This document shows, one piece after another, positions 15,880-23,454 of a stretch of DNA of 42,054 nt. Source of the DNA: UBA3792 sp045114775 (GTDB lineage Bacteria > Bacillota > Clostridia > Christensenellales > CAG-138); NCBI GenBank assembly GCA_045114775.1, contig JBGULC010000001.1, positions 1-42,054 of the forward strand. The letters are read 5' to 3'. Under the pieces are notes generated by a model. The model searched no databases. It was not told the origin of the DNA and saw nothing but the letters and a program-made list of their open reading frames with translations. Each line of letters starts with the position of its first letter. Within the stretch, counting starts at the first letter, position 1. Both the position numbers and the translations under genes were made by a program.

Positions 15880-17420
15880 AGCACAGATGTGTCAAACGGC
15901 TGAAGCCCCGCATGCGTAAGCTGCAGCACGCGCGTCGCGGCCTCGGAAATCAGCTTGCGGTCGTGCGTGACCATCAGGATCGCGCCGCGAAACTCCCGTA
16001 AAAGCGTACGCACCGCGGGCGCGGAGAGTGGGGAAAGGTTTCGCGTCGGCTCGTCGAGCACCAGCACGTCCGCACGGTCGAGGATTGCCTTCAAAAGGAG
16101 CAGCTTCGCCTGCTGCCCGCCGCTTAAAGACCGGATCGGGTGCGACATCTCGTCGGTCGTGTACTTCATGCTGCCGAGAAAGATCCGTGCCTCGGTCACC
16201 GATTCCTTGTCCCCGTTCGGGGCGAGAAACTCTTCCGGAAGTCGGTCCAAAGGCAGCAGATCGGAATACGTCTGCGGCATGTAAAACACGTTGTACCCGC
16301 GCTTTTCGATCTCCGTCACGAGACGTTTCAACAGTGTCGTCTTGCCGCAGCCGTTGCGCCCGACGATGCAGACGCGCTCGGGCCCCGAAATGCGGATCGC
16401 AACGTTTTCGGCAAGCACGCGATCGGAAAGCCGGAGCGTTTCGGGACCGTATTCGAGCACGGTTTTACCGTTTTTCACCTCGCCGCCGAGCCATTTCGGC
16501 AGGATCGCCCATTCCGCCTCCGGCGCTTCGGTCAGGTTTTCCTGTTCCTTTTCGAGCCGCCTGCCGATCGACATGACCGTATGCATTTTCTTTTTGAGCA
16601 GCCGTCCGGTCGAAGGATCCTGCCGCGTGAGCGCTGCCTGCGCGTGGTCGACGGCGTTGTAGATCGAAAGGTACCGCTCTTTTTTCTCGCGGAACGCCTT
16701 CTGCTCGAACTGCGCGACCTGCGCCTGATGCTGAAATGCCGCGTCGCGCCGCTTCATGTATTCGTCGTATGGGATGTTCGCCGCCGTCGCCCGCGGGATC
16801 TTCTTGCGCCGCACCATTTCAAGATGAATGACCGATTCCGCGGTGCGCGAAAGCAGCACCTCGTCATGCGAGATGTACAGCACCGTCTTTTTCACGGTCG
16901 TCAGAAAGCGTTCGAGCCACAGAAGCGTTTCGAGGTCGAGGTCGTTGCTCGGCTCGTCCAAAAAGAGCTCGTCGCAGTCGTTGATAAGAAGCGCCGCCAG
17001 CGCGAGCTTGACCCGTTCGCCGCCGGACAGCGTGCCCATCGTCTGATCGGAATACGCAAGGTCGAAGGGAAGCTTCACGTCCTTCATCGCGCGGGAGAGC
17101 GCCTTCGGCGTCAGCGCGTCCTCGCGGCAGTGCGCGTAAAGGTATTCATAAACGGACAGCGCGCGGTCCTGCGCGGGCAGCTCCTGCGGAAGATATCCTT
17201 TTGTGCCGGAGACGGACGCGCTGCCCGTCACCGTCGCGTAGCCCTCGACAAGCGCGGGATCGCAGAGCCATCGGAGGAGCGTCGATTTGCCGTTGCCCTC
17301 CTCGCCGATCAGCGCGACCTTCGCACCGTCCGGCACGGTAAAGGAGAGGTCCTCGACGATCGTCTTGACGTCCCGGTCGATCGTGATCGTAATATTTCTT
17401 GCCTGTATCGTAATAATCAC
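15876..17420 (-). CDS. ABC-F family ATPase, possible ribosome-protection protein
   Basis: 514 aa, two ABC domains in one chain and no membrane segments, as in ABC-F proteins that act in the ribosomal E site. Domain 1: Walker A GEEGNGKST (39-47), signature LSGGERVK, Walker B ELFLDEPSNDLD, SHDE. A charged linker (about 205-330) contains the FREKKERY helix. Domain 2: Walker A GRNGCGKTT, signature LSGGQQAK, Walker B VLVLDEPTRNLS, THDRK. Length and linker fit the antibiotic-resistance types (Lsa/Vga/Msr-like) as well as housekeeping members; which drug, if any, cannot be told. ATG overlaps the GNAT stop by four bases (ATGA), implying coupled translation. The leader upstream of the GNAT gene fits the attenuation control known for several such genes. 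Confidence 0.9.
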   Translation of the reverse strand: MIITIQARNITITIDRDVKTIVEDLSFTVPDGAKVALIGEEGNGKSTLLRWLCDPALVEGYATVTGSASVSGTKGYLPQELPAQDRALSVYEYLYAHCREDALTPKALSRAMKDVKLPFDLAYSDQTMGTLSGGERVKLALAALLINDCDELFLDEPSNDLDLETLLWLERFLTTVKKTVLYISHDEVLLSRTAESVIHLEMVRRKKIPRATAANIPYDEYMKRRDAAFQHQAQVAQFEQKAFREKKERYLSIYNAVDHAQAALTRQDPSTGRLLKKKMHTVMSIGRRLEKEQENLTEAPEAEWAILPKWLGGEVKNGKTVLEYGPETLRLSDRVLAENVAIRISGPERVCIVGRNGCGKTTLLKRLVTEIEKRGYNVFYMPQTYSDLLPLDRLPEEFLAPNGDKESVTEARIFLGSMKYTTDEMSHPIRSLSGGQQAKLLLLKAILDRADVLVLDEPTRNLSPLSAPAVRTLLREFRGAILMVTHDRKLISEAATRVLQLTHAGLQPFDTSVL

Positions 17421-17929
17421 CTCATGCTGTAATCATAGCGGCAGATCGGACGCTGTTCGCCCTGATAGGGACCGACGCCCTCGAAGATCTTTGTAAAACC
17501 GCATTTTTCCATGACGCGCCGCGACGCGGTATTGTCCGCAAGGCACACGCCTGCCATGGCGTTCAGCCCGAGCATCGGCAGGATGACCGGCAGAAACGCC
17601 CGGACCGCCTCGGTCGCGTAGCCCTTCCCGGTGTACACCTTCGCAATGTGATAGCCGATCTCCCATACGCCGTCGTCCAGCGGAACCGCCTGCACGTAGC
17701 CGATGTTCTCGCCGGTTTTCAGCAGCACGGGGTAGACCAGCGGGCCTTCCGTGCCGCCGTACTGCGTCATCAGAAACGCGATCGTTTCCGCCGCGTCTTC
17801 GACCGTTTCAAACACCTCGTCCGGTACGAAACGGCGGTTGTCTTCGTCAAGCGAGTTTTGATGCACCGCTTCCGCCATGTCCGGTGTAAACTCCGTAATA
17901 AAAAGCCGTTCGGTCGTCAGATGGAACAT
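17417..17929 (-). CDS. GNAT family N-acetyltransferase (RimJ/RimL-like)
   Basis: 170 aa. Begins with the RimL-type opening LTTERLFITEFTPDMAEA and has the acetyl-CoA motif VYTGKGYATEAVRAFLP and the motif-B stretch ADNTASRRVMEKCGF. The family acetylates ribosomal protein N-termini, amino acids or antibiotics; the target here is unknown. GGAGG lies six bases before the ATG. It is the first gene of a coupled pair with the ABC-F ATPase, so a resistance or ribosome-related role is plausible. Confidence 0.9.
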   Translation of the reverse strand: MFHLTTERLFITEFTPDMAEAVHQNSLDEDNRRFVPDEVFETVEDAAETIAFLMTQYGGTEGPLVYPVLLKTGENIGYVQAVPLDDGVWEIGYHIAKVYTGKGYATEAVRAFLPVILPMLGLNAMAGVCLADNTASRRVMEKCGFTKIFEGVGPYQGEQRPICRYDYSMR

Positions 17930-17932
17930 GTT

Positions 17933-18007
17933 TTACCTCCAAAAATCAATATCGTTCCGCTGCCGAAGACAGGGAACGACCCAAAATGCCGACTGACGCC
18001 GGTTCAT
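17933..18007 (-). CDS. Candidate 24-residue leader peptide
   Basis: A short frame begins MNRRQSAFWVVPCLRQRN and ends at a TAA that overlaps the ribosome binding site of the GNAT gene. It spans a terminator-like hairpin (CGTTCC...GGAACG at 17953-17978) followed by TTTTT. Translation would open that hairpin, as in leader-peptide attenuation. Against it: no ribosome binding site precedes its ATG, which instead follows an anti-Shine-Dalgarno-like CCTCCTTTC. Candidate only. Confidence 0.35.
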   Translation of the reverse strand: MNRRQSAFWVVPCLRQRNDIDFWR

Positions 18008-18119
18008 GAAAGGAGGACGATCCGCTTTTCGACAACGCAGGAAAACCCGAAGATCTCGGGTCAAGGTCATCATCAAAGACGGATCAGTTGCGCATTCGCT
18101 CGTTTGCCTCCTGTTGTTT
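17941..18119 (-). promoter_or_regulatory. Structured leader / putative attenuator of the GNAT-ABC-F operon
   Basis: About 190 nt from the predicted start to the GNAT gene. In order on the minus strand: AGGAGG (18107-18112) before a minimal frame ATG CGC AAC TGA (18084-18095); hairpin ACCCGA-TCGGGT plus TTTT (18041-18061); CCTCCTTTC (18008-18016), able to pair with either GGAGG; and hairpin CGTTCC-GGAACG (17953-17978) plus TTTTT. Mutually exclusive pairings suggest conditional expression. Confidence 0.5.
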
Positions 18120-18125
18120 TTCTGT

Positions 18126-18154
18126 ATTGTAGCAAAGAAGCGGCGCTCTGTCAA
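18126..18154 (-). promoter_or_regulatory. Promoter of the GNAT-ABC-F operon
   Basis: Minus strand: perfect TTGACA, 17-bp spacer, TACAAT. The -35 and part of the spacer lie inside the 12-bp inverted repeat at 18138-18165. Confidence 0.78.
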
Positions 18155-18165
18155 GAGCGCCGCTT
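18138..18165. repeat. 12-bp inverted repeat after yitT, overlapping a promoter
   Basis: AAGCGGCGCTCT / AGAGCGCCGCTT with a four-base loop, just past the yitT stop. It could end the yitT transcript, although the minus-strand T-tract is poor (CTTTGC). It also covers the -35 of the next operon, so it may serve as an operator. Confidence 0.65.
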
Positions 18166-18174
18166 CGCGGTTTT

Positions 18175-19101
18175 TCAATCCATGTCCGGGTCGAGGAAGC
18201 CCTCGCCGTACGCCTCGTCGACCGTGGTGAGCATCACGATCGCACTCGGATCGATGCGGTTGATGATGCGCCGCGCCGCAAAGACCTCGACCTTGCTGCA
18301 GACGCACATCAACATCTGATGCGGCTTGCCGGTATAGGCGCCGCGCACGTCGGCAAGCGTGGCGCCGCGCTCGGTCTCCTCCATGATGTCGTTTGCGATC
18401 TCCTGCGCCTTGTCGGAAACGACGAGCAGCATCCGGCGCGTACCCGTGCCGTACATGACTTTGTCGATGATGGTGGTGGACACGATCGTCATCAATACGC
18501 CGTACAGCACCGCGTTGATGTTGCCGAACACGGGCCAGCCGAGGAGGATGACCACGCCGTCGACGATCAGGGAGATCGATCCGATCGAAAGATGCGGCTT
18601 GAGCTTGCGGATGCTCATGATGACGAAGTCCGTGCCGCCGGTGGAGGATCCGGGCATATAGATGATCGCAAGCCCGATGCCGGACAGCGCGCCCGCGAAC
18701 AGCGCCGCAAGCAGCGGGTTTTCGGCGCCGTTGTACTGCGGCAGCAGCGGGAAAATGATATCGAGGAAGAACGCCGAGATCAGCATGCTCTTGACCGATT
18801 TGAAGAAGAACACGCGGCCCAGAAGCCGGTAGCATATAACGGCAACCGGGATATTGATGAGCAGCGACAAAAGACCGATACGGAGGAACGGGAAAAAGTG
18901 GTTGATGATCATCGCGACGCCGGTGATGCCGCCCGGCGCGAAGTTCGCCGTCGCCGCAAAGGTATAGATGCCCGCGGCGTAGAGGATGCTGCCGACGACG
19001 TCGTGCATCACGTCCTTGACCGCCATCTTCCAGCCGAACTTTTTATAATACCCGATGATGCTCTGCTTTTTTCTCGGAATGAGCTGTTTTTTCTTCTTCA
19101 T
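18175..19101 (-). CDS. YitT family membrane protein (DUF161/DUF2179)
   Basis: 308 aa. Five to six hydrophobic segments (about residues 35-195) include the family stretch FAPGGITGVAMIINHF and PGSSTGGTDFVIM. The cytoplasmic C-terminal DUF2179 domain has GTGRRMLLVVSDKAQEI and ends with MLTTVDEAYGEGF. YitT proteins are common in Bacillota and their transport role is not settled. Start ATG 19101 follows GAGGTGAGGG. It lies after cadA on the same strand but has its own promoter in the 55-bp gap. Confidence 0.9.
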   Translation of the reverse strand: MKKKKQLIPRKKQSIIGYYKKFGWKMAVKDVMHDVVGSILYAAGIYTFAATANFAPGGITGVAMIINHFFPFLRIGLLSLLINIPVAVICYRLLGRVFFFKSVKSMLISAFFLDIIFPLLPQYNGAENPLLAALFAGALSGIGLAIIYMPGSSTGGTDFVIMSIRKLKPHLSIGSISLIVDGVVILLGWPVFGNINAVLYGVLMTIVSTTIIDKVMYGTGTRRMLLVVSDKAQEIANDIMEETERGATLADVRGAYTGKPHQMLMCVCSKVEVFAARRIINRIDPSAIVMLTTVDEAYGEGFLDPDMD

Positions 19102-19122
19102 CGAACCCTCACCTCAAAAGAG

Positions 19123-19151
19123 ATGATATCCGTTTCGGACCGGAAAGTCAA
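19123..19151 (-). promoter_or_regulatory. Promoter of yitT
   Basis: Minus strand: TTGACT, 17-bp spacer, TATCAT, within the short gap after cadA. No terminator is seen between cadA and this promoter. Confidence 0.68.
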
Positions 19152-19156
19152 GGGAT

Positions 19157-21337
19157 TTACGCGGTTTTTCCCGGCTTTCTCAGCACTCTGAGCGCGTTCA
19201 GAACGGCGAGCAGCATCACGCCGACGTCCGCAAACACCGCGATCCAGAGGTTTGCGATCCCCAAAGCGCCGAGCAGGAGGAAGATCGCCTTCATGCCGAG
19301 CGCAAACGCGATGTTTTCCACCGTGATCCGGTGCGTTTTCCGCGCGATGCGGATCGCGTCGCAAAGCTTATGCGGCGCGTCCGCGGGGATGATCGCGTCC
19401 GCCGCTTCGATCGCAGCGTCGCTGCCGAGTCCGCCCATCGCGACGCCGACGTCTGCGCGCGCAAGCACCGGCGCGTCGTTGATGCCGTCGCCGAGAAACA
19501 GCAGCGTGCCGTTCTTCGGAAGCGTTTTATAAAGCGTCTCGACCGCAGTAAGCTTCTGATCGGGCAAAAGCTCCGAGGAAACGCCGTCCAATCCGAGCTC
19601 CTTTGCAACCGCGTCGCCCACGGGCTTCGCGTCGCCGGTCAGCATGATCTGCCGCGAAATGCCCATCGCCCGCAGCGTTTCGACCGTGTCTTTGCTGTCC
19701 TGCTTGATCCGATCCGCGATCACAATGCAGCCTGCGTATACGCCGTCGACCGCGATAAACGCAAAGGTCCCGACCGTCTCCGGATTCACAACGGCAAGCC
19801 CGAGATCCGCCATCAGCTTTTCGTTGCCGACCGCGACCGCGCGCGCGCCGACGGTTGCCGAGATCCCCTTGCCGGAGATCGTATGCGCGTCCGAAACGGG
19901 TTCAGACACTTCGCCTGCGGCTGCAAGGATCGATTTTGCGATCGGATGCGTACTGAACGACTCCGCCGCCGCGGCAAGCCGCAGAAGCTCTTCCTGCGTA
20001 AATCCGTCGGCGGGGAGCGTTTCACGCACCGCAAAGCTCCCCTCGGTCAGCGTGCCGGTCTTGTCGTAGACGACCGTATGCGCCCGGTTCAGCGCTTCGA
20101 GGAAATTGCCGCCCTTGATGAGAACGCCCGCCCTTGACGCCGCGCCGAGCCCGCCGAACACCGCGAGCGGGATCGAGATTACAAGCGCGCAGGGGCAGGA
20201 GATGACAAGAAACGTCAAGGCGCGATGGATCCAGCTTGCCCAGTCGCCGGTAAAGATCGACGGTACGACCGCCAAAAGCACCGCCGTGATCACGACCGCG
20301 GGCGTATACCAGCGCGCAAATTTTGTGATGAACCGTTCCGCGGGCGTTTTGCGGTCCGCGGCGTCCTCCACGAGCCGGATGATCTTTGAGGCGGTCGATT
20401 CGCCGAAGCTCTTTTCGACGCGCACCGTAAGCGCGCCGTCCAGCGCGATGCAGCCGGAAAGGACCGTGTCGCCTTCGTACGCCGTGCGCGGGACCGATTC
20501 GCCGGTCAGCGCGCGCGTGTCGAGCGAGGAGGAGCCGGAGAGGATCACGCCGTCGAGCGGGATGCGCTCGCCCGGACGGATCAGGATCGTTTCGCCGATC
20601 TCAACCTCGGCGGGGGAGACGGGGAGCGTTTCGCCGTTCCGGACGACGTTTGCCGTGTCGGGGCGGATATCCAGGATCGCGCGGATGGAAGCCTGCGAGC
20701 GATCGAGCGCAAGATCGGTAAGCCACTCACCGAGCTGATACAGGAGCATGACCGCCGCGCCTTCGGGGTATTCGCCAAGCGCAAACGCGCCGATCGACGC
20801 GACCGACATCAGAAACGCTTCGCCGAATACGTTGCCGCGCAGAATGCCGCAGATCGCGTTCCAAAGAACGTCGTAGGCGACCACCGCGTAACAGGCAAGG
20901 AACAGCGGCAGTTCGACCCACAGCGGCGCTTTCAAAAAATGCGCTGCAAGTCCGCCCGCAAAGAGGACCGCGCCGATAATCAGCCGGATCAGCATCGTCC
21001 GGTTTTCGCCTTCCTCGTGCCCGCCGTGCTCGTGTCCGCAGCCGCATGCGTCCCCATGGCTGTGTCCGTGATGATGCCCGCAGCCGCACTCGTCCTCGTG
21101 CCGATGGCATTCGCCGTGCTCGCAGCAGCGCTCGTGCTCGTGATGGTGCTCGTGATGATGCTCGTGTTCGTGACAGCACTCGTCGTGTTCGTGGTGATGC
21201 TCATGGTCATGGCAGCATTCGCCGTGTTCATGCTCGTGCTCGTGATGATGCTCGTGCTCATGACAGCACTCGCCGTGTTCATGCTCGTGTTCGTGTTCAC
21301 AGGTGCAGACGTGTTCGTCATGCTTTGATTCGTTCAT
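19157..21337 (-). CDS. cadA: Zn/Cd/Pb-exporting P1B-type ATPase with His/Cys-rich N-terminus
   Basis: 726 aa. Exports divalent soft metals using ATP. Residues 5-107 are almost only His, Glu, Cys and Gly, arranged as imperfect repeats with four CC pairs (24-25, 41-42, 54-55, 71-72) and two CGCG motifs. They replace the usual folded metal-binding domain and its CXXC. The pump core is complete: TGE in ALTGESV (about 278), CPC 381-383 in a membrane helix, DKTGTLT from 425, HP 464-465, GDGINDAP from 616. CPC with this order indicates the Zn/Cd/Pb subgroup. The start at 21337 has GGGAGGG four bases upstream; an upstream ATG lacks a site. It follows the CadC-like regulator on the same strand. Confidence 0.95.
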   Translation of the reverse strand: MNESKHDEHVCTCEHEHEHEHGECCHEHEHHHEHEHEHGECCHDHEHHHEHDECCHEHEHHHEHHHEHERCCEHGECHRHEDECGCGHHHGHSHGDACGCGHEHGGHEEGENRTMLIRLIIGAVLFAGGLAAHFLKAPLWVELPLFLACYAVVAYDVLWNAICGILRGNVFGEAFLMSVASIGAFALGEYPEGAAVMLLYQLGEWLTDLALDRSQASIRAILDIRPDTANVVRNGETLPVSPAEVEIGETILIRPGERIPLDGVILSGSSSLDTRALTGESVPRTAYEGDTVLSGCIALDGALTVRVEKSFGESTASKIIRLVEDAADRKTPAERFITKFARWYTPAVVITAVLLAVVPSIFTGDWASWIHRALTFLVISCPCALVISIPLAVFGGLGAASRAGVLIKGGNFLEALNRAHTVVYDKTGTLTEGSFAVRETLPADGFTQEELLRLAAAAESFSTHPIAKSILAAAGEVSEPVSDAHTISGKGISATVGARAVAVGNEKLMADLGLAVVNPETVGTFAFIAVDGVYAGCIVIADRIKQDSKDTVETLRAMGISRQIMLTGDAKPVGDAVAKELGLDGVSSELLPDQKLTAVETLYKTLPKNGTLLFLGDGINDAPVLARADVGVAMGGLGSDAAIEAADAIIPADAPHKLCDAIRIARKTHRITVENIAFALGMKAIFLLLGALGIANLWIAVFADVGVMLLAVLNALRVLRKPGKTA
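21020..21325. repeat. Imperfect coding repeats of the CadA His/Cys-rich region
   Basis: On the plus strand, GTGCTCGTGATGATG-like units recur as a consequence of (HE)n HHH and GECC repeats of about 16-18 codons. Such DNA is prone to length change by slippage, so the repeat number may vary between strains or be misassembled. Confidence 0.75.
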
Positions 21338-21362
21338 ACGACCCTCCCGAAAAATACAATGT

Positions 21363-21378
21363 TTGCTCAATCATTCAA
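21363..21378. promoter_or_regulatory. Possible second ArsR/CadC operator before cadA
   Basis: TTGCTCAATCATTCAA in the 104-bp gap between cadC and cadA resembles the operator upstream of cadC but is less symmetric. Confidence 0.35.
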
Positions 21379-21441
21379 CTTAAGGACGAAAAAAGAATGC
21401 GCGTTATGCCGCTGCGCCCGGCATTGACAGAACCGTCTGCC

Positions 21442-21795
21442 TTATTCGCGCAAGTGATCCAGACCGAGATCCAGAATCTTTTCTACATGCTCGTCGGCAA
21501 GGGAATAGAACACATTCTGCCCTTCGCGACGGAACCTGACGAGGTTCGATAGCCGCAGCGCCTTGAGCTGGTGCGAGATCGCGGACTTCGTCATGCCGAG
21601 CAGACAGGCGAGATCGCACACGCAAAGCTCGTGCACGCGCAGCGCCTGCAGGATCCGAACGCGCGTACCGTCGCCAAACAGCTTAAAGAGCGCGGCAAGG
21701 TCGATTGCCTCGACGCCGTCCAAAAGCTGCGGCGACACCGCGTCCACGACGTCCCGATGGACGGATTCACATTCGCATACCGGTAAGCGATCCAT
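21442..21795 (-). CDS. cadC: CadC/SmtB-type ArsR-family metal-sensing repressor
   Basis: 117 aa winged-helix repressor; releases DNA when metal binds. The metal ligands of staphylococcal CadC are nearly all present at the same numbers: Cys58 and Cys60 in ELCVCDL with an N-terminal Cys7 (plus Cys9 in place of Cys11) for the Cd/Pb site, and Asp101, His103, His114, Glu117 for the zinc site at the dimer helix. The recognition helix is MTKSAISHQLKAL. First gene of the cadC-cadA unit; the operator overlaps its own transcription start, so it is autoregulated. Confidence 0.94.
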   Translation of the reverse strand: MDRLPVCECESVHRDVVDAVSPQLLDGVEAIDLAALFKLFGDGTRVRILQALRVHELCVCDLACLLGMTKSAISHQLKALRLSNLVRFRREGQNVFYSLADEHVEKILDLGLDHLRE

Positions 21796-21819
21796 TTTTC
21801 TTTCTCCATAGTTTGATAG

Positions 21820-21835
21820 TTGAACAACCGTTCAA
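21820..21835. promoter_or_regulatory. ArsR/CadC-type operator
   Basis: TTGAACAACCGTTCAA, close to the SmtB/CadC half-site pattern TTGAACA-nn-TGTTCAA, placed just downstream of the -10 box and over the predicted start site. Confidence 0.75.
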
Positions 21836-21843
21836 TTAACTGC

Positions 21844-21871
21844 ATTATATCACCGTTGCAGGATTTGTCAA
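21844..21871 (-). promoter_or_regulatory. Promoter of cadC-cadA
   Basis: Minus strand: perfect TTGACA, 16-bp spacer, extended -10 TGATATAAT. Operator directly downstream. Confidence 0.8.
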
Positions 21872-21899
21872 GCGGCGATCCGCTTTTTTCCAAAAAACA

Positions 21900-21928
21900 A
21901 TGACAGACGCGGCGGGATATGGTACAAT
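21900..21928 (+). promoter_or_regulatory. Promoter of the thioesterase-threonine aldolase unit
   Basis: ATGACA, 17-bp spacer, TACAAT. It runs divergently from the cad promoter, about 30 bp away. Confidence 0.6.
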
Positions 21929-21957
21929 GAATCAAACGGATTTTTTCGGAGGCCAGG

Positions 21958-22407
21958 ATGTTTCATTACGGCAGAAAAGCGCAGTATCACGAGACCGATC
22001 AGATGGGCGTGATCCATCACGCAAGCTATGTGAAATGGATGGAGGAGGCGCGCGTCGCGTTTCTGGACACGCTCGGCTTCGGCTATGTCGACATCGAGCG
22101 TGAAGGCGTCGTTTCGCCCGTGGTCGGGATCTCAGTCGAGTACCGGCGACCGACGATGTTTGCGGACGAGTTCGAGGTCGGCGTGCGCATCAACCGGTAT
22201 TCAAGCCGCATGCTTGAGCTCGGCTATGAGATCCGGAACGTTACGAAGGGTACGCTTGCGGCGGAGGCGACCTCGAAGCATTGCTTCTTGCGGAACGGCG
22301 CGGTTGTTTCGCTCAGGACGGCGCTGCCGAAGCTCGACGCACTGCTTTGCACCTATCTTGAAAGCGAAGAAAACCAACCGAACGGAGGGACCCATGCGGA
22401 CGTTTGA
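21958..22407 (+). CDS. Acyl-CoA thioesterase, hotdog fold (YbgC/4HBT family)
   Basis: 149 aa. The family catalytic segment YHETDQMGVIHHASYVKWMEEAR is near the N-terminus with the catalytic Asp at residue 14 and the HH pair following. The central EYRRPTMFADEFEVGVRI strand and a typical length support a tetrameric hotdog thioesterase that hydrolyses acyl-CoA. Substrate unknown. GGAGG lies seven bases upstream of the ATG. Its 3' end overlaps the threonine aldolase gene by 14 bases. Confidence 0.88.
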   Translation: MFHYGRKAQYHETDQMGVIHHASYVKWMEEARVAFLDTLGFGYVDIEREGVVSPVVGISVEYRRPTMFADEFEVGVRINRYSSRMLELGYEIRNVTKGTLAAEATSKHCFLRNGAVVSLRTALPKLDALLCTYLESEENQPNGGTHADV

Positions 22408-23440
22408 ATGCGATTACACCGAAGGCGCGCATCCGATCATTCTGAAAGCGCTTACCGAAACGAACCTTGTGCAGATGAGCGGTTACGGCTTCGATCCCTA
22501 TACCGCGCAGGCGGCGGAGAAGATACAGCGCGCCTGCGGTTCGCCGGATGCAGCGGTGACGTTTCTCGTCGGCGGCACGCAGACGAACATGATCGCGCTC
22601 GATCTGCTGCTTGAGGCATACGAGGGCGTGATCGCGCCGAAAACGGGGCACATCAACGTACACGAGGCGGGCGCGATCGAGTTCACCGGGCACAAGGTCC
22701 TGGCGCTTAAAGAGCACGACGGCGTGCTGGACGTCGACGCGCTGGAGGGATATCTTTCCACCTTCTATGCCGACGCCACGCACGAGCACATGGTCCGGCC
22801 CGGCGCGGTATACCTCACGCACCCCACCGAATACGGCACGCTCTATACCAGATCGCAGATCGAGCGCGTGCGCGCGCTGTGCGATCGGTACGAAATGAAG
22901 CTCTATGTGGACGGCGCAAGGCTCGGTTATGCTTTGGGTTGTCCGGAAAACGATCTGACGCTTCCGGATCTTGCGAAACTTTGCGACGCGTTCAGCATCG
23001 GCGGAACCAAGCTCGGCGCGCTTTGCGGCGAGGCGGTCGTGTTCCCGAAGAAAGCGCCGAAGATGCTGCTGACGCAGGTGAAGCGGCACGGGGGCTTATT
23101 GGCAAAGGGGCGGCTTCTCGGCATCCAGTTCGACGCGCTGTTTACCGACGGGCTCTATGAAGCGATCGGCCGCGAGGCGATCCGCCATGCGCAGCGCATC
23201 CGCGAAATTCTGCTCGAAAAGGGTTATCCGCTTGCATGGGAGTCGCCGACGAATCAGCAGTTCATTCTGCTCTCCGACGCCGAAGCGGAACGTCTTTCTA
23301 AGCTCGTCGGTTTCGATCTCTGGGGCAGGGCGGACGAGCATCACTGGATCGCGCGGTTCACGGCAAGCTGGTCGACGACCGACGCGGCTGTGGACGAACT
23401 CGAAAAAACGCTTCCCATGCGGGCGGCGCTGAAAGAATAA
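22394..23440 (+). CDS. ltaE: Low-specificity L-threonine aldolase
   Basis: 348 aa, PLP enzyme of the beta-eliminating lyase family; cleaves L-threonine or allo-threonine to glycine and acetaldehyde. His90 (INVHEAGAIE) stacks on PLP, Asp173 in YVDGARLG holds its nitrogen, and Lys206 in SIGGTKLGAL forms the Schiff base. Starts inside the thioesterase gene with GGAGGGA just upstream; the reading frame extends further back but has no ribosome binding site there. Related beta-eliminating lyases cannot be fully excluded. Confidence 0.86.
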   Translation: MRTFECDYTEGAHPIILKALTETNLVQMSGYGFDPYTAQAAEKIQRACGSPDAAVTFLVGGTQTNMIALDLLLEAYEGVIAPKTGHINVHEAGAIEFTGHKVLALKEHDGVLDVDALEGYLSTFYADATHEHMVRPGAVYLTHPTEYGTLYTRSQIERVRALCDRYEMKLYVDGARLGYALGCPENDLTLPDLAKLCDAFSIGGTKLGALCGEAVVFPKKAPKMLLTQVKRHGGLLAKGRLLGIQFDALFTDGLYEAIGREAIRHAQRIREILLEKGYPLAWESPTNQQFILLSDAEAERLSKLVGFDLWGRADEHHWIARFTASWSTTDAAVDELEKTLPMRAALKE

Positions 23441-23454
23441 GGGAGGAAACGAAT

